Assembly (NCBI RefSeq): GCF_000407165.1
Contig: NZ_KE136480.1
Coordinates: forward strand, 558,001-622,000
DNA length: 64,000 nucleotides
Direction: 5' to 3'
Origin: Enterococcus haemoperoxidus ATCC BAA-382
Lineage (GTDB): Bacteria; Bacillota; Bacilli; Lactobacillales; Enterococcaceae
Below the pieces are notes generated by a model. It was not told the DNA's origin, ran no database searches, and saw nothing but the letters and a program-made list of their open reading frames with translations. The position numbers and the translations under genes were made by a program. Below, in pieces: positions 35,664 through 45,945 of the stretch (its first letter is position 1; each line of letters opens with the position of its first letter).

Positions 35664-35896
35664 TTTTATCTCTCCTTCATTTTTTAACGTTTATTACGTT
35701 TTCACACTCTTTATTTAGACTAACTATGCTATTTCCCTCATTGATTTAGGGTTAGCAAACGAGACATGTATAAGAATCGAAACCCTATTGTTTATTTCAA
35801 TGCCATCCTTCTTCACAAATTTATCAGTCCTTACAAAAAAAATACTTAAGTAGAAAGAACGCTACAAGCCACAATATCAGAGATCTTACTAAAAAA
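35664..35896. other. Intergenic between two giant WxL genes
   Basis: It has no coding content. It may hold a promoter for the LRR-WxL gene because a terminator hairpin follows the upstream gene. Confidence 0.4.
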
Positions 35897-35898
35897 GG

Positions 35899-35926
35899 CC
35901 ACCCAACATAAAATGTTTTTGGGTGG
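35899..35926 (-). terminator. Terminator after the 1429-aa WxL gene
   Basis: CCACCCA pairs with TGGGTGG with inner ACAT/ATGT. A similar hairpin follows the next giant gene at 40266-40296. Confidence 0.65.
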
Positions 35927-35944
35927 AACTTTTTCATTTAGTTA

Positions 35945-38900
35945 TTAAGGTGTTTGTTCCACTTGCCATAAAATCGTGGCACGATAATTACCTGCTTGCA
36001 ACACTTCTCCAGAAGGAACTTCTAACAACAAGCCAGATTCGTTTTTATCCCACTCATTGCTTACATTATATTGCCCTTTCGTATAATGGATTCTTTCCGC
36101 TATTGGTTGTGTGATATTTTCCGATAAAATCACCGTCTCTGTCTCACTTACCTTATAGCGAATCGCAGAAGGTAGCACCTTACTGGAATCTTCTTGGCTG
36201 GTCAATGGTTTCTTCAAGGTTGCTGTTAAATTCCACGCCCCGCCATTTTTTCGATTATCCCAAACGATCAATGGTTTGTCATACTTTGCTTTTTCTACTT
36301 TTATAAATGGCATTCCTAAGCTTTTGCGTCCGAAATTCATAAAATTCGGGGAAGACTGGACGTATAACATACCTTTAAATTGATATTGAACCGTGCTCTC
36401 TTCACTCATAACTGGAATGGCCGTTTCATTGTCTGGCTTTTTCACTAATTGGTAGTTTTTAGGCTGAATGGATTCCAGTGCTTTTTGCACTTCTGTTTCT
36501 TCCGTTAAATCAATCGTTGTGCCGATCACTTTATCGAACGTAATTTTGTCGTGTAAGGCTTCTCCTGTTTCATCGACAAATTCCACGTTTACTTTTTGAT
36601 TACTTTGAATATCGATCGTAATCGTTTTTTTGACTGTTTCGGTTCCTCTGACAGCCTTTAAAGTTGCCTCGTAGCTGCCTTGCTCAGGATTCAGTGGTAA
36701 GGTCGTTGACTCTACTGATAGCGTAATATCTTTACTTGAACCCGTCGCAACATCCCAAGCAATTGCTTCAGATTTTTTAATAATCAATTGATTGACTTCA
36801 TTTTCAGTTAGATCTTGCAATGACTCCGGGCTGCTGCTAAAATCATTTGCAGCAATGTAAAGCCCTTCAGATGGCGGTATTTCATCAACAACTTGAACTG
36901 GCACTTTGATCAACGTCGTCTTATCTGGTTGATTTTCATCCGTCATTCGCACCATTACACTAGTTACACCCGTCACCGAAGTATCCGGCATATCGCCCTC
37001 ATATTCGTATGCAGCCATATGTCCAGGTAAGATAACTGCATCCTGAATCACTTCAGAAGCTTCTTTATTGAAATCAGCTCCTTTTTGAAGGATTTGTGGA
37101 ATTGGTTTTGCCCCAAGATTATACACATTGATTTTCACGGCATAGTCTTGTGAAGGCAGTCCATTATGCGGCCCTTCTGACTCATTAATAGCTAGTAAAG
37201 ACGTATCATAATGTTCAATCGTACCTGGTTTTTCATTTAGCTTCTCAGGCAATCCTGTCCTTGGGATCGTCAAAGGACTATCGAATTCTTTTTGACTATT
37301 TGCGACAAAAGGCATCGTGACTTCAACACCTGTTGGATACGTGACATACACCGTCCCATGGTCCGTTGTTGTAGGAATTTCACTTAATTTGTAACTTGTA
37401 TTAAAATCATCGACATAATCAGGATAAATATTAAAAACTTCTGGATCAGCTTTGATTTGCATATACGGAAGTTCATCACCAGCAAAAACTTCGTAGCCTG
37501 TATTTAGCGCACTATCTGGTGCAATGTCTTTCCACGGAGCACCTAGTTGATAGGCTGAATCGAGACCTGATACAATAGTTTCTCCTGCATCGTAATTTGC
37601 GCTTTCAGAGCCTTCGCCCATAAAATCGTCTCCGAAGTAATTAACTGAATTAGCAACACCAATGCTAGTATATCCACCTACTATATATTTTGTATAGTCA
37701 GACAGCCAATTTCCTCTAGAATCTTTTAATCGAATGGTAAATCTCTTTCCAGATGAAGGCTGCATGTAAAAGCCACTACCATTCCCTAATGCATGAATCG
37801 GAACTATGTCTGTATAATAATCCGTATCCACACTTTCTAACATAGAAAAATTCTTTGTTTTATTAGACAGATTGTACATATCTAACTGAACAGTGAAATT
37901 TAAATTTCGATTCAAAGAAAGATTATATACATACAGAATCTGATTGCTTTCATCATGTAGAATTTGTTTCAACTCATTGCCTTTTCGTAAAAAATATTTA
38001 GAAGTGATTTGAGGAACACTTCCGTCAAGGCCAATTCCATGTTCTCTACCCCAAAAAGGTCCATACAAAGGACTCTTATTCACTCCTGGTATATCGGTTA
38101 CTTTACCTTCTCCAGTAGTGAAAACATAGCCTCTACCGGCACTGTCTTTGATAATGAAACCTAATTCATTTTTCTGCAACGTTACGGAAATACCTCTTTC
38201 TGGAAAACCTAGTTTTGAACCATTCAATGGATTCGTTATCACACCCTCTACAGAATTTAGAGGGACATTACTCCATTCTTCAATCTTACTATTTCCAAAT
38301 ACTTGATCCGGAACAACAAGTAAATTAAACGTATGGGTCAACAGTTGCTCACCTAAAGTTATCGTAACAGTTGCTTCTTTAGATCCTCTACTAGTATTGG
38401 TGATCGTAGATTTAGTAATTCGTACATCGAGTTCTTGCCCTGTCTTCAGATCCCAAGCTTTTGGATCAAATTTTTTAGTGAGCAATTGAATAATTTGCGG
38501 GTCCGTTTTCCCTTGAATGTCACTTGCATTCAAAAATGTTAGAGAATTAAAACTCAATCCTGCTTTTGACTCTACAAGAACTGTTTGATTATCCAGTGTT
38601 ACTGTAATTGGGATAGGGATTATAGTTGAGACTGTTGTATCCTGCGTATCTGTCATTTTTATATAGCCCCAGTGAAACCCTGTTTTGCTAGTATCAAACG
38701 TATTAACTGGCTCTGTCGGATCTCCTTCTAGATTTTTGACCCACTCATAGGTGGCATAATAATTTGAACTATTCGTTAAAGTTTGAAATTTCGAGAAAAG
38801 ATCAGATGCATTCATCCCCATAGACATTTCCTTGTTTTGATCCACGGAAAAGTAATAAGGAGCACTTATATCCGCACCGAATACGGTAACCTGTGTAGTT

Positions 38901-40234
38901 ACACTACTACTATCGCCGTCTAAGGCAACCCTAATTGATCCTGTGTATGCCCCCACAGAGTCATTGCGTGTTGTGGTCTCGGTAAATTCTACAGGTACCG
39001 CTTCCCCTGTCTTCGTATTCCAAGCACTTAAATGTCCCTTTAAATTAAGTAAGTCAAGTAACTCTTTATTACTCTTTCCTTTTGTTTCATAAGGATAAAG
39101 CAGCACATTACTGTCTACTTTTACCATAATTTTGTTTCCTAATACAGCGGTAGTCTCTTCGTTTGTCACATTGATTGGTACTTTAATAATTGTCGATATA
39201 TCGGAATAGAAACTGTCTGTCATTCTTACATAACCCCAATGAAATCCAACTGTGGAAGTATCAAAATTATCTAGTGTATCACCGTTTTCATCTACCCATT
39301 CATAAATGGCTCCTGTACCCGTTGCGCTACCATATTTTACTGTTTGAAATTCTGAAAATAATTTAGATGGTTTCATTGCTAAATCAAATGATTCATTTTC
39401 TTTTATATCGATATATGATCGTGGATTCGCACCAAAAATAACTACATTTTTTCGAACAGAATCTGTCTTCTCCTCTGTGCCCGTTCCTAAGGTGATTTCA
39501 AAATTTGCCTGGTATGTACCTACAGAATTTGGTAAATTAGTAGCTTTAGTCACGTGAACTGGAACAGGCGCTCCATCTTCTACATTCCAAGCACGAGCAT
39601 TTGATCTTATTCGTACTAACTCTTGAATTTCTTTTTCTGTTTTATTTACTACTTCATTTTGATACAAAATGATTTTGCCGTAGTCCACAGTATCTGTTTG
39701 AAGAGCAACTTGATTATTTAACAAAAAAGACGTATCTAAATCTGTCACCGTTACTGGAATAGGAACTTGAATACTAGTTTGACTGTAATTTTCAGTGATT
39801 TTTACATAAACTGTTTGAAATCCTACTTTCTCACTACTGGGAGTAGTTGGTGAACCATCAGCGTTTACATATTCATATTGAGCTCCGTTTTCTGGATGAG
39901 GAATAACCCAATCTGAAAAAAGTTTCATTAGCTCATATTCGCTAGTAAAGTTCGGAAAAAAAGCATTTTGTTCTATTTTCAAGACTTTAGGGATAGCCTT
40001 CAAACCTGCTTCATTTTCCACTGGATCTAATGCTTTTGGTAATTTAGAATCCCTTACAGTAGACTTTTTATTTGTCATTTCTTTTGTATCTTTTTTTACA
40101 CCTGTTTCAGGATTCGCTAATAATGGATTTGTTGTAGCAACTAGAACAGAGACAGAAAAAAAGCCTCCTATCATTAACCCAACAAGCATTCTTAATACTT
40201 TAGCTTTAGAATAATTCTTTTTTTTGTTTCCCAT
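35945..40234 (-). CDS. Giant WxL protein with repeated beta modules
   Basis: From ATG 40234 (GGAG 5 nt upstream) the protein is 1429 aa; the longer frame has no site. After the signal come at least three copies of a ~190-aa module, each with a YEWV..G..P segment, VGFxWGYV[RK]MTD, IPI[PN][IV]TV and AWN..TGE.VPV parts. A large middle domain (about 650-1000) has no name I know. A MucBP-like segment (VNVEFVDETGEA) precedes the WxL domain with GGAWNLTATLKK and ILWQVEQTP. It would project from the wall, held by WxL. The repeated module suggests variable length between strains. Confidence 0.88.
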   Translation of the reverse strand: MGNKKKNYSKAKVLRMLVGLMIGGFFSVSVLVATTNPLLANPETGVKKDTKEMTNKKSTVRDSKLPKALDPVENEAGLKAIPKVLKIEQNAFFPNFTSEYELMKLFSDWVIPHPENGAQYEYVNADGSPTTPSSEKVGFQTVYVKITENYSQTSIQVPIPVTVTDLDTSFLLNNQVALQTDTVDYGKIILYQNEVVNKTEKEIQELVRIRSNARAWNVEDGAPVPVHVTKATNLPNSVGTYQANFEITLGTGTEEKTDSVRKNVVIFGANPRSYIDIKENESFDLAMKPSKLFSEFQTVKYGSATGTGAIYEWVDENGDTLDNFDTSTVGFHWGYVRMTDSFYSDISTIIKVPINVTNEETTAVLGNKIMVKVDSNVLLYPYETKGKSNKELLDLLNLKGHLSAWNTKTGEAVPVEFTETTTRNDSVGAYTGSIRVALDGDSSSVTTQVTVFGADISAPYYFSVDQNKEMSMGMNASDLFSKFQTLTNSSNYYATYEWVKNLEGDPTEPVNTFDTSKTGFHWGYIKMTDTQDTTVSTIIPIPITVTLDNQTVLVESKAGLSFNSLTFLNASDIQGKTDPQIIQLLTKKFDPKAWDLKTGQELDVRITKSTITNTSRGSKEATVTITLGEQLLTHTFNLLVVPDQVFGNSKIEEWSNVPLNSVEGVITNPLNGSKLGFPERGISVTLQKNELGFIIKDSAGRGYVFTTGEGKVTDIPGVNKSPLYGPFWGREHGIGLDGSVPQITSKYFLRKGNELKQILHDESNQILYVYNLSLNRNLNFTVQLDMYNLSNKTKNFSMLESVDTDYYTDIVPIHALGNGSGFYMQPSSGKRFTIRLKDSRGNWLSDYTKYIVGGYTSIGVANSVNYFGDDFMGEGSESANYDAGETIVSGLDSAYQLGAPWKDIAPDSALNTGYEVFAGDELPYMQIKADPEVFNIYPDYVDDFNTSYKLSEIPTTTDHGTVYVTYPTGVEVTMPFVANSQKEFDSPLTIPRTGLPEKLNEKPGTIEHYDTSLLAINESEGPHNGLPSQDYAVKINVYNLGAKPIPQILQKGADFNKEASEVIQDAVILPGHMAAYEYEGDMPDTSVTGVTSVMVRMTDENQPDKTTLIKVPVQVVDEIPPSEGLYIAANDFSSSPESLQDLTENEVNQLIIKKSEAIAWDVATGSSKDITLSVESTTLPLNPEQGSYEATLKAVRGTETVKKTITIDIQSNQKVNVEFVDETGEALHDKITFDKVIGTTIDLTEETEVQKALESIQPKNYQLVKKPDNETAIPVMSEESTVQYQFKGMLYVQSSPNFMNFGRKSLGMPFIKVEKAKYDKPLIVWDNRKNGGAWNLTATLKKPLTSQEDSSKVLPSAIRYKVSETETVILSENITQPIAERIHYTKGQYNVSNEWDKNESGLLLEVPSGEVLQAGNYRATILWQVEQTP

Positions 40235-40265
40235 TATTCTCCAACTTTCTGGATTATTTTTAAAA

Positions 40266-40296
40266 GTCCGCCCAGCATAAATGCTTTTGGGCGGAA
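40266..40296 (-). terminator. Terminator after the 1105-aa WxL gene
   Basis: TCCGCCCA pairs with GGGCGGA with an inner GCAT/ATGC stem; the T-run is short on the minus strand, so it may be leaky and allow read-through. Confidence 0.55.
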
Positions 40297-40313
40297 CCTT
40301 TTTCATTTAGTTA

Positions 40314-43300
40314 TTACGGTGTTTGTTCTACCTGCCATAAAATCGTGGCACGATAACCACCAGCTTGTAACACGTCTCCTGATGGGACTTCTAAGAATAA
40401 GCCGGATTCATTATTATCCCACTCATTACTTACGTTGTATTGTCCTTTTGTTTCATGGGTTCTTTCTGCTACCGATTGTGGTTCATTTTCTGATAAGACA
40501 ACTGTTTTTTTGTCACTCACCTTATAATGAATAGCAGAAGGTAACGTTTTACTAGGATCTTCTTGGCTGGTTAGTGGTTTTTTCAATGTTGCCGTTAGAT
40601 CCCACGGTCCACCATTTTTACGATTGTCCCAAACGATCAATGGTTTGTCGTATTTTGCTTTTTCGACTTTTATAAAGGGAATGCCTAAACTTTTACGTCC
40701 AAAATTCATGAAATTTGGGGAAGATTGGACGAATAATTTGCCTTTAAATTGGTATTGTACAGTCTGTTCTTCCTCCTCTATTAGAATCTCAGTTTCTTTT
40801 TCTGGTCTTTTATAAAGTTCGTAGTTTCCTTTTTTTATTTCCTGAATAGCTTCCGTTACTTCCTGTTCTTTCGTTAAATCAATGATTGATCCAATAAGAT
40901 AGTCACTCTTAATAGGTAAATGCAAAGAAACTCCTTCCTCATCCAAAAATTCAATGTTTAGCGTTGAATAATATAATTCAAATTTAGCTTTAAATACCAT
41001 ATCTTTGTTTATCACAAATTTATCTTTCGGAAGCTCTGGTTCCCAACCTACAAATCGGTATCCTTTATCAGGGATTGTTTTTGGAATAATAATCTTGCTT
41101 TCACCCCAAGTTGTACCGTCTTCTATTTGCCATGTTACATTGGTACCCTCTATATTAAGAGAGCCGTGATCACTAGCTAAAAATGAAATGGAATGTAGCT
41201 TGTTTTCCCATACTGCATATAAATCAATGTGCTCTTCTCCAACAGCGATCCCTTCTTGCTCCAATTCAAAATCTTTTTTCCCATTTAGTTCTTTACTCCA
41301 ACCGATTAAATTCTTGCCTTCCCTTTCAAATAGTTCGCCCGCAGTTGTAAAGAGCGAATTCTTAATTACCGATAAACTGATATCTTCAGGAGAATTAACA
41401 TAATCGCCAGCATGGTAAATTACTTGTGTAAGCTCATTTGGATAGACAAAAACTGGAATTAATTTCATATTACCGCTAACCAACAAAAAATTTCCTGGGT
41501 AGTGTATTTTTTCAGTTTTCTGATCTTTCCAGCCAGCAAATACTTTCCCTTCCGGCGGGGAAAGTGTTGCGCCATCTTTTAAAATAGCTTTTTGATTTAA
41601 TTCATAATACTCTGTATCAATCGGAGCTGTTCCCGAACCCTCTCCTAAATCATACGTCACTCGGAACTCGTCTCTAATCCATCGTGCATATAAATCGATA
41701 TCCTTAGTAACAGGAATCGTCTCCGCAAATTCAAACCCTGTTCCATTGATATCCCAGAACCACCCATTAAAAATCCCTTTGTTTTCTAATAATGTCTCTC
41801 CTTTAACGTAATCAGCAGGAAACGTCACGTATTCGTTATCTCCATAGGTTTGTTTCAGCAACTCTTTTCCATTTAATCCATCTAAGTACCGAACAGTATT
41901 CTTTGTGGATTCCCATTTAGCAAATAACGTTAATTCGTTACTTGGCATTTTTAAATTTGTAAAATTGACTTTATCAATATATGAACTATCATAATACCAT
42001 CCAATAAACTTGTACCCTAAACGTTGAGGGGCTTTGGGTTCTGTAATTTCTTGTTCAAACTTCTTATTACTACTCATTTCTGAGCTGTCCATCGTCCCAC
42101 CTAAAGGATCATACTTTAAAAGATAACTATTTCGTTTGTAATAAAAATTTTGAACAAGTAAATCTTTATTGTCTGATACTGTAGTTGAATGAGAATAAGT
42201 TAAGCCAGAAATCGCACTAGCTACTAAATTAGTACCTACTCCTTCCTTATCATAATCTCTTTTTGCTTCATACCCTGTTCCAGACACAGACTCAAAATAT
42301 ACAAATACTCTAGTTCTTTTTGCACCTAAATTTGTTGTCCATTTTGCTACTGAAGTATAAGTACTACCAGAAGACGGAATCAGGTTGTAAAACAACTCTA
42401 CCGGATCTGTAACTTGATTCGTTACAGGCATAGTCCAAGACTCAAAGAGATTATATGGTGCACTTATCGTTTTATTTGAAGGCCAAAGACCTTTAATATT
42501 TTGGTCAAATTTAGCCTTCATGACATATTTCTCACCATTACCATAGTAATTTTTACCATTTCCTACTAAAGTAGCGTTGACTTTATCTAAATCAAATGTA
42601 TAAGTATAGATAGAACGTTTATAGTACACATTAACTACACTGGTACCGTCACCTCTTACAATTGTTGAACTACTAAAATTAAATTCAGCATACTTTAATG
42701 GATTATCTTCGGCTAGAGAAGGTAGGTTACTATCAGCTTCAGATTTATCTACCTGTTTTTCTGAACCTGCTAATGCTTGAATTTTCTTTGAAGAGCTATA
42801 TTTATAATTATTTAAGTTTCTTCCGGGATCCCCTACTAAATTTTTCACTTCAGTCCAATAAACAAGTGTGACATTAACGTTTTCAGGGGTAAATACAGCA
42901 TATAATGTTAGATTTCCTGTTATAGGAGAATTAAAATCATAGATTTCTCCTCCTTTTTTAGTCGACCAATGTGAAAAACTATAGCCTTCTTTTTCAGGAT
43001 TTGTTGGTTTAGTTGCCTGATCTCCCAATAAAACATATTGGGGATCAACTTGTGTTCCTTCAGAACTAAATAAGACGAGTTTATATTTTGAAAAATTAGG
43101 AATAAGTACTAAATTCCTAGATGCTTTTTCATCGTCAAAATTAAACGGTTTTCTTTCTTCGTCACCTTCTTCAGACCAATGAGTAAAAAACTCGCCTGCC
43201 GGCGGTGTGATTTCCTTTTCACTTTTAGGAATTCTCTTACCAGGTGCAACTTCTTTTGAGTCTATAATCTGACCTTCATTATTTTTGTATTGAACTAGAA

Positions 43301-43631
43301 AAATTTCTGAAAATTGAGCAAATACGGTAGTTGAGTAAGTTAGTTTTTTATTAAAATCAAATTTTTCTCCGCCTGTAGGTTCAGTAAACCATCCATTAAA
43401 CATTGCTTGATTATTCCCTGGCTCAGGATTTTCAGGAACTAAGGGTATGGTACCTTTATCAAGAACCTGCCTGTAAAACTCTTTATTATCATTTATAAAT
43501 GTAATCGTTATTTTTTCTGTCTGGTTATTTTTCTGTTGTGCTTTGACGTTTGGCAATGGTGATTCCCATAACACTAACCCTATAAGTAAGATAACTATTA
43601 CTCCTACCATTAATTTTAATTTAGTACTCAT
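40314..43631 (-). CDS. Giant WxL protein with InlB-type (Flg_new) repeats
   Basis: The 1105-aa secreted protein has many Listeria-Bacteroides (InlB B) repeats, each with an FxGWYxD or FxGWFxE core followed by LYAxW, for example HWSTKKGGEIYDFNSPI, FIGWYYDSSY and FNGWFWDINGTGFEF. A MucBP-like segment and a WxL domain follow (GGPWDLTATLKK, end ILWQVEQTP). InlB B-repeats are small beta-grasp spacers in adhesins. The ribosome site is weak (GGATGG). It is the first giant in operon B after a DUF916 gene. Confidence 0.9.
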   Translation of the reverse strand: MSTKLKLMVGVIVILLIGLVLWESPLPNVKAQQKNNQTEKITITFINDNKEFYRQVLDKGTIPLVPENPEPGNNQAMFNGWFTEPTGGEKFDFNKKLTYSTTVFAQFSEIFLVQYKNNEGQIIDSKEVAPGKRIPKSEKEITPPAGEFFTHWSEEGDEERKPFNFDDEKASRNLVLIPNFSKYKLVLFSSEGTQVDPQYVLLGDQATKPTNPEKEGYSFSHWSTKKGGEIYDFNSPITGNLTLYAVFTPENVNVTLVYWTEVKNLVGDPGRNLNNYKYSSSKKIQALAGSEKQVDKSEADSNLPSLAEDNPLKYAEFNFSSSTIVRGDGTSVVNVYYKRSIYTYTFDLDKVNATLVGNGKNYYGNGEKYVMKAKFDQNIKGLWPSNKTISAPYNLFESWTMPVTNQVTDPVELFYNLIPSSGSTYTSVAKWTTNLGAKRTRVFVYFESVSGTGYEAKRDYDKEGVGTNLVASAISGLTYSHSTTVSDNKDLLVQNFYYKRNSYLLKYDPLGGTMDSSEMSSNKKFEQEITEPKAPQRLGYKFIGWYYDSSYIDKVNFTNLKMPSNELTLFAKWESTKNTVRYLDGLNGKELLKQTYGDNEYVTFPADYVKGETLLENKGIFNGWFWDINGTGFEFAETIPVTKDIDLYARWIRDEFRVTYDLGEGSGTAPIDTEYYELNQKAILKDGATLSPPEGKVFAGWKDQKTEKIHYPGNFLLVSGNMKLIPVFVYPNELTQVIYHAGDYVNSPEDISLSVIKNSLFTTAGELFEREGKNLIGWSKELNGKKDFELEQEGIAVGEEHIDLYAVWENKLHSISFLASDHGSLNIEGTNVTWQIEDGTTWGESKIIIPKTIPDKGYRFVGWEPELPKDKFVINKDMVFKAKFELYYSTLNIEFLDEEGVSLHLPIKSDYLIGSIIDLTKEQEVTEAIQEIKKGNYELYKRPEKETEILIEEEEQTVQYQFKGKLFVQSSPNFMNFGRKSLGIPFIKVEKAKYDKPLIVWDNRKNGGPWDLTATLKKPLTSQEDPSKTLPSAIHYKVSDKKTVVLSENEPQSVAERTHETKGQYNVSNEWDNNESGLFLEVPSGDVLQAGGYRATILWQVEQTP

Positions 43632-43708
43632 TTTTTACCATCCACTCTTTTCTAAACTTATACATTAACTCTAGTATTTATCAAAAAATGATTATGATGG
43701 ATCTTAGC

Positions 43709-44761
43709 TTAACGCTTCTTTTTGTTTTTCACTTTTTTATGTTTGATTACTTTATAACTTAAAGTAATGATAAGCGTACCCATAAATAGTAGTAGAAAAG
43801 ACCCTAAAAATAACTGTTCTCTAGTTAGTTTATTTTCTTTGAGTTGCATATTAAGACTTTTAGCCTCTAACGTATTAATCGTAAAATCTTCTGTCCATGA
43901 CCGATTACCGCCAGTTTTTGAGGAAACCTTGATCTGAGCAGAATATGTTCCTGCGCTCAGTCCTTTATCAGCTAAATCAACAGGAAAATCAATCATCGAA
44001 TTCGGGGCCATTCGCATTTCTTTTTTTTTGTACTCCACTAACACTTGTTGCTTGTTGGCTTTCCTTACTCGAACAGCGATACTCATCCCTTCGACATACA
44101 CAGGACGGCTGTTGGACAGGTTGATAAATAAATGACTTTTTTTATTCTTAAATGCTATGTATGTTTTATTTAGGTTTAACTCAGGCTTGATACTACTCGT
44201 ATCGCCAACTCTTAGCAACATACCTACTAAAAACGCAAATTCATTGACAACAACATCTTTTTTCGCTAGATCATTTGCTTCTATGTTTGTCACAGGTTGT
44301 AATTGAATGCCGCCTGCTACCATTCCGTTATTCATTTCTTTAGGCAGCGTAATAGTCAAGTCTACCTGTCTACTACCGTTAGCAGGAATAGTCACTTTTG
44401 TTGGTCCTTTGACAATCGTGGTGAATTCATTTACTAAAGAGGAATCTTTGGGTAAATCATTAGGGCCATATTCCACTTTTCCAACGTTATTGGTTTTTGC
44501 CGTATTTAAGCGTGTTTGAACGGTTAGTTCTTTTGCTAATGTGTTATAAAGCTTGAGTGAAACTTTTTGTTCTTGTCCTGGCTTCATTTGGAGATCAAAG
44601 TAACCTAGACTCTTGTTCTTTTGATTCTCAGGGTATAACACCTCATAAGATAAGCCGCTAATCAAATTCGATGCGTCTTGTTTCGCAAAACTTTTAATGG
44701 GATCCATGAATGATATCAAACAAAGGAGTAGTACTATTAAATAGATTCGATGTTTTTTCAC
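43709..44761 (-). CDS. DUF916/DUF3324 WxL-interacting protein
   Basis: The 350-aa protein has a signal peptide, a DUF916 domain (GYFDLQMKPGQEQKVSLKLYN), a DUF3324 domain with the MAPNSMIDFPV motif, a membrane helix (about 314-336) and a Lys-rich tail. Start is GTG with AGGAGG 9 nt upstream. It lies between a small WxL gene and the InlB-type giant and would anchor those WxL proteins at the membrane. It resembles the module A homologue more than the second one in this operon. Confidence 0.92.
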   Translation of the reverse strand: MKKHRIYLIVLLLCLISFMDPIKSFAKQDASNLISGLSYEVLYPENQKNKSLGYFDLQMKPGQEQKVSLKLYNTLAKELTVQTRLNTAKTNNVGKVEYGPNDLPKDSSLVNEFTTIVKGPTKVTIPANGSRQVDLTITLPKEMNNGMVAGGIQLQPVTNIEANDLAKKDVVVNEFAFLVGMLLRVGDTSSIKPELNLNKTYIAFKNKKSHLFINLSNSRPVYVEGMSIAVRVRKANKQQVLVEYKKKEMRMAPNSMIDFPVDLADKGLSAGTYSAQIKVSSKTGGNRSWTEDFTINTLEAKSLNMQLKENKLTREQLFLGSFLLLFMGTLIITLSYKVIKHKKVKNKKKR

Positions 44762-44898
44762 CTGCTGATCCCTCCTTCTTTTTTATAAAAACAAATCCTT
44801 AATTCTATGTCATATAAACAATTCTGTGAACAACTTATAACAATAACTGTCAACCAACCTATTTACTTATTTATAGAAACACATGACCAAGCTATTTC

Positions 44899-45621
44899 TT
44901 AGTATGTGTTGTCAAGACTCCAGTTCACGCTACCTTTAAATGCTTTACCAGCAGCGCCAGTACCTGTAGTAACTGTTAATTTAGTATCAGTTAGTTTTGT
45001 AGCAAATCCGCCTTTAACAGCATCTGCTTGTGTTTTAGCAATGATGTTTGTTGCAGTTGTATTGCCAGCTTCCAATGTTACGTTTTTACCTACAACGATA
45101 TTGTTAGGATCAGCAAGAGTACCTAAGTTTCCTTCAACTGGATTTGGTAAGAAGTCATTTGTATCTGGATCAACTTCACCAATATCGTAAGATTGTGGAT
45201 CGCCTAAAGTAAATGTTAATTTTGATGGCAATTCTGTAGCTGAGCTATCTTTAGAGACTAATTTAGACAATGTCGCACTAACTTTCCAAGCAGAAGTTGT
45301 TTCAGCTCTTGTTTCTCCACCGCCAGTTTCAGTACCTTGTCTGTCATCATTTACGACAACATATTGATCTCCGGCTACAGTATTGCTATATGTAGCAATA
45401 TTCGCTGTTGCTGCTTGACGACCAAAGTCAAAGTTAGATGGTGTCCATACCAATGCTAAGTTATCTTTAAATGGTCCAGGTCCAGGTTTTACTGGTCCGT
45501 CAGTATCAAAACGAATCCCCAAATCTGTTTGCTCACTGCCAATTTCTTCTGCATTCGCAGGTTTTGCAAAAATCAGCAATGCTGATGAAGCAAGTAATGT
45601 TGTAAATAGTATTTTTTTCAA
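44899..45621 (-). CDS. WxL-domain surface protein
   Basis: The 240-aa protein has a signal peptide ending ANAEE, a short Gly/Pro linker, and a WxL domain with SAWKVSATLSKL and the C-terminal VNWSLDNTY. Start codon is TTG, with AAGGGTGA 8 nt upstream; no ATG is available in frame. It is the compact WxL subunit of operon B and is followed by its DUF916 partner. Confidence 0.9.
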   Translation of the reverse strand: MKKILFTTLLASSALLIFAKPANAEEIGSEQTDLGIRFDTDGPVKPGPGPFKDNLALVWTPSNFDFGRQAATANIATYSNTVAGDQYVVVNDDRQGTETGGGETRAETTSAWKVSATLSKLVSKDSSATELPSKLTFTLGDPQSYDIGEVDPDTNDFLPNPVEGNLGTLADPNNIVVGKNVTLEAGNTTATNIIAKTQADAVKGGFATKLTDTKLTVTTGTGAAGKAFKGSVNWSLDNTY

Positions 45622-45711
45622 AATTTAATCACCCTTCTTATTTAGCGTAAATAAAATTGGTGACAGTTACTGTTGTAAATTGTTCACAGAATAATGCTTG
45701 TTCTTTCTGAT

Positions 45712-45936
45712 CTAGCCAATCAAGTTGATTTGGTCTTTTAATAAAATAAACAAGTAAATAATTAATCCTAAGCTTGTGATCGACACAGCTAATAGACTGC
45801 AGTTAAAGACCAGATCCAGCTTTTTTTTCCTTAGTTTTTTGACTAAAAATACGTCTCTTGAAAGTGTTACCAGAAAAAACAATAACGCTGCCGAGGCTAT
45901 TCCTCCTAATATATAAATCCATAAATAATCTTTCAT
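45712..45936 (-). CDS. Small two-helix membrane protein
   Basis: The 74-aa product has two membrane helices (about 5-25 and 45-67) separated by a basic loop (KKLRKKKLD). No family is recognised. It is tightly spaced after the LPHLG protein gene (9 bp), so it belongs to operon B. Together with the basic-loop membrane protein at 20106 it suggests WxL loci carry small accessory membrane parts. Confidence 0.7.
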   Translation of the reverse strand: MKDYLWIYILGGIASAALLFFLVTLSRDVFLVKKLRKKKLDLVFNCSLLAVSITSLGLIIYLFILLKDQINLIG

Positions 45937-45945
45937 CTTACACTC

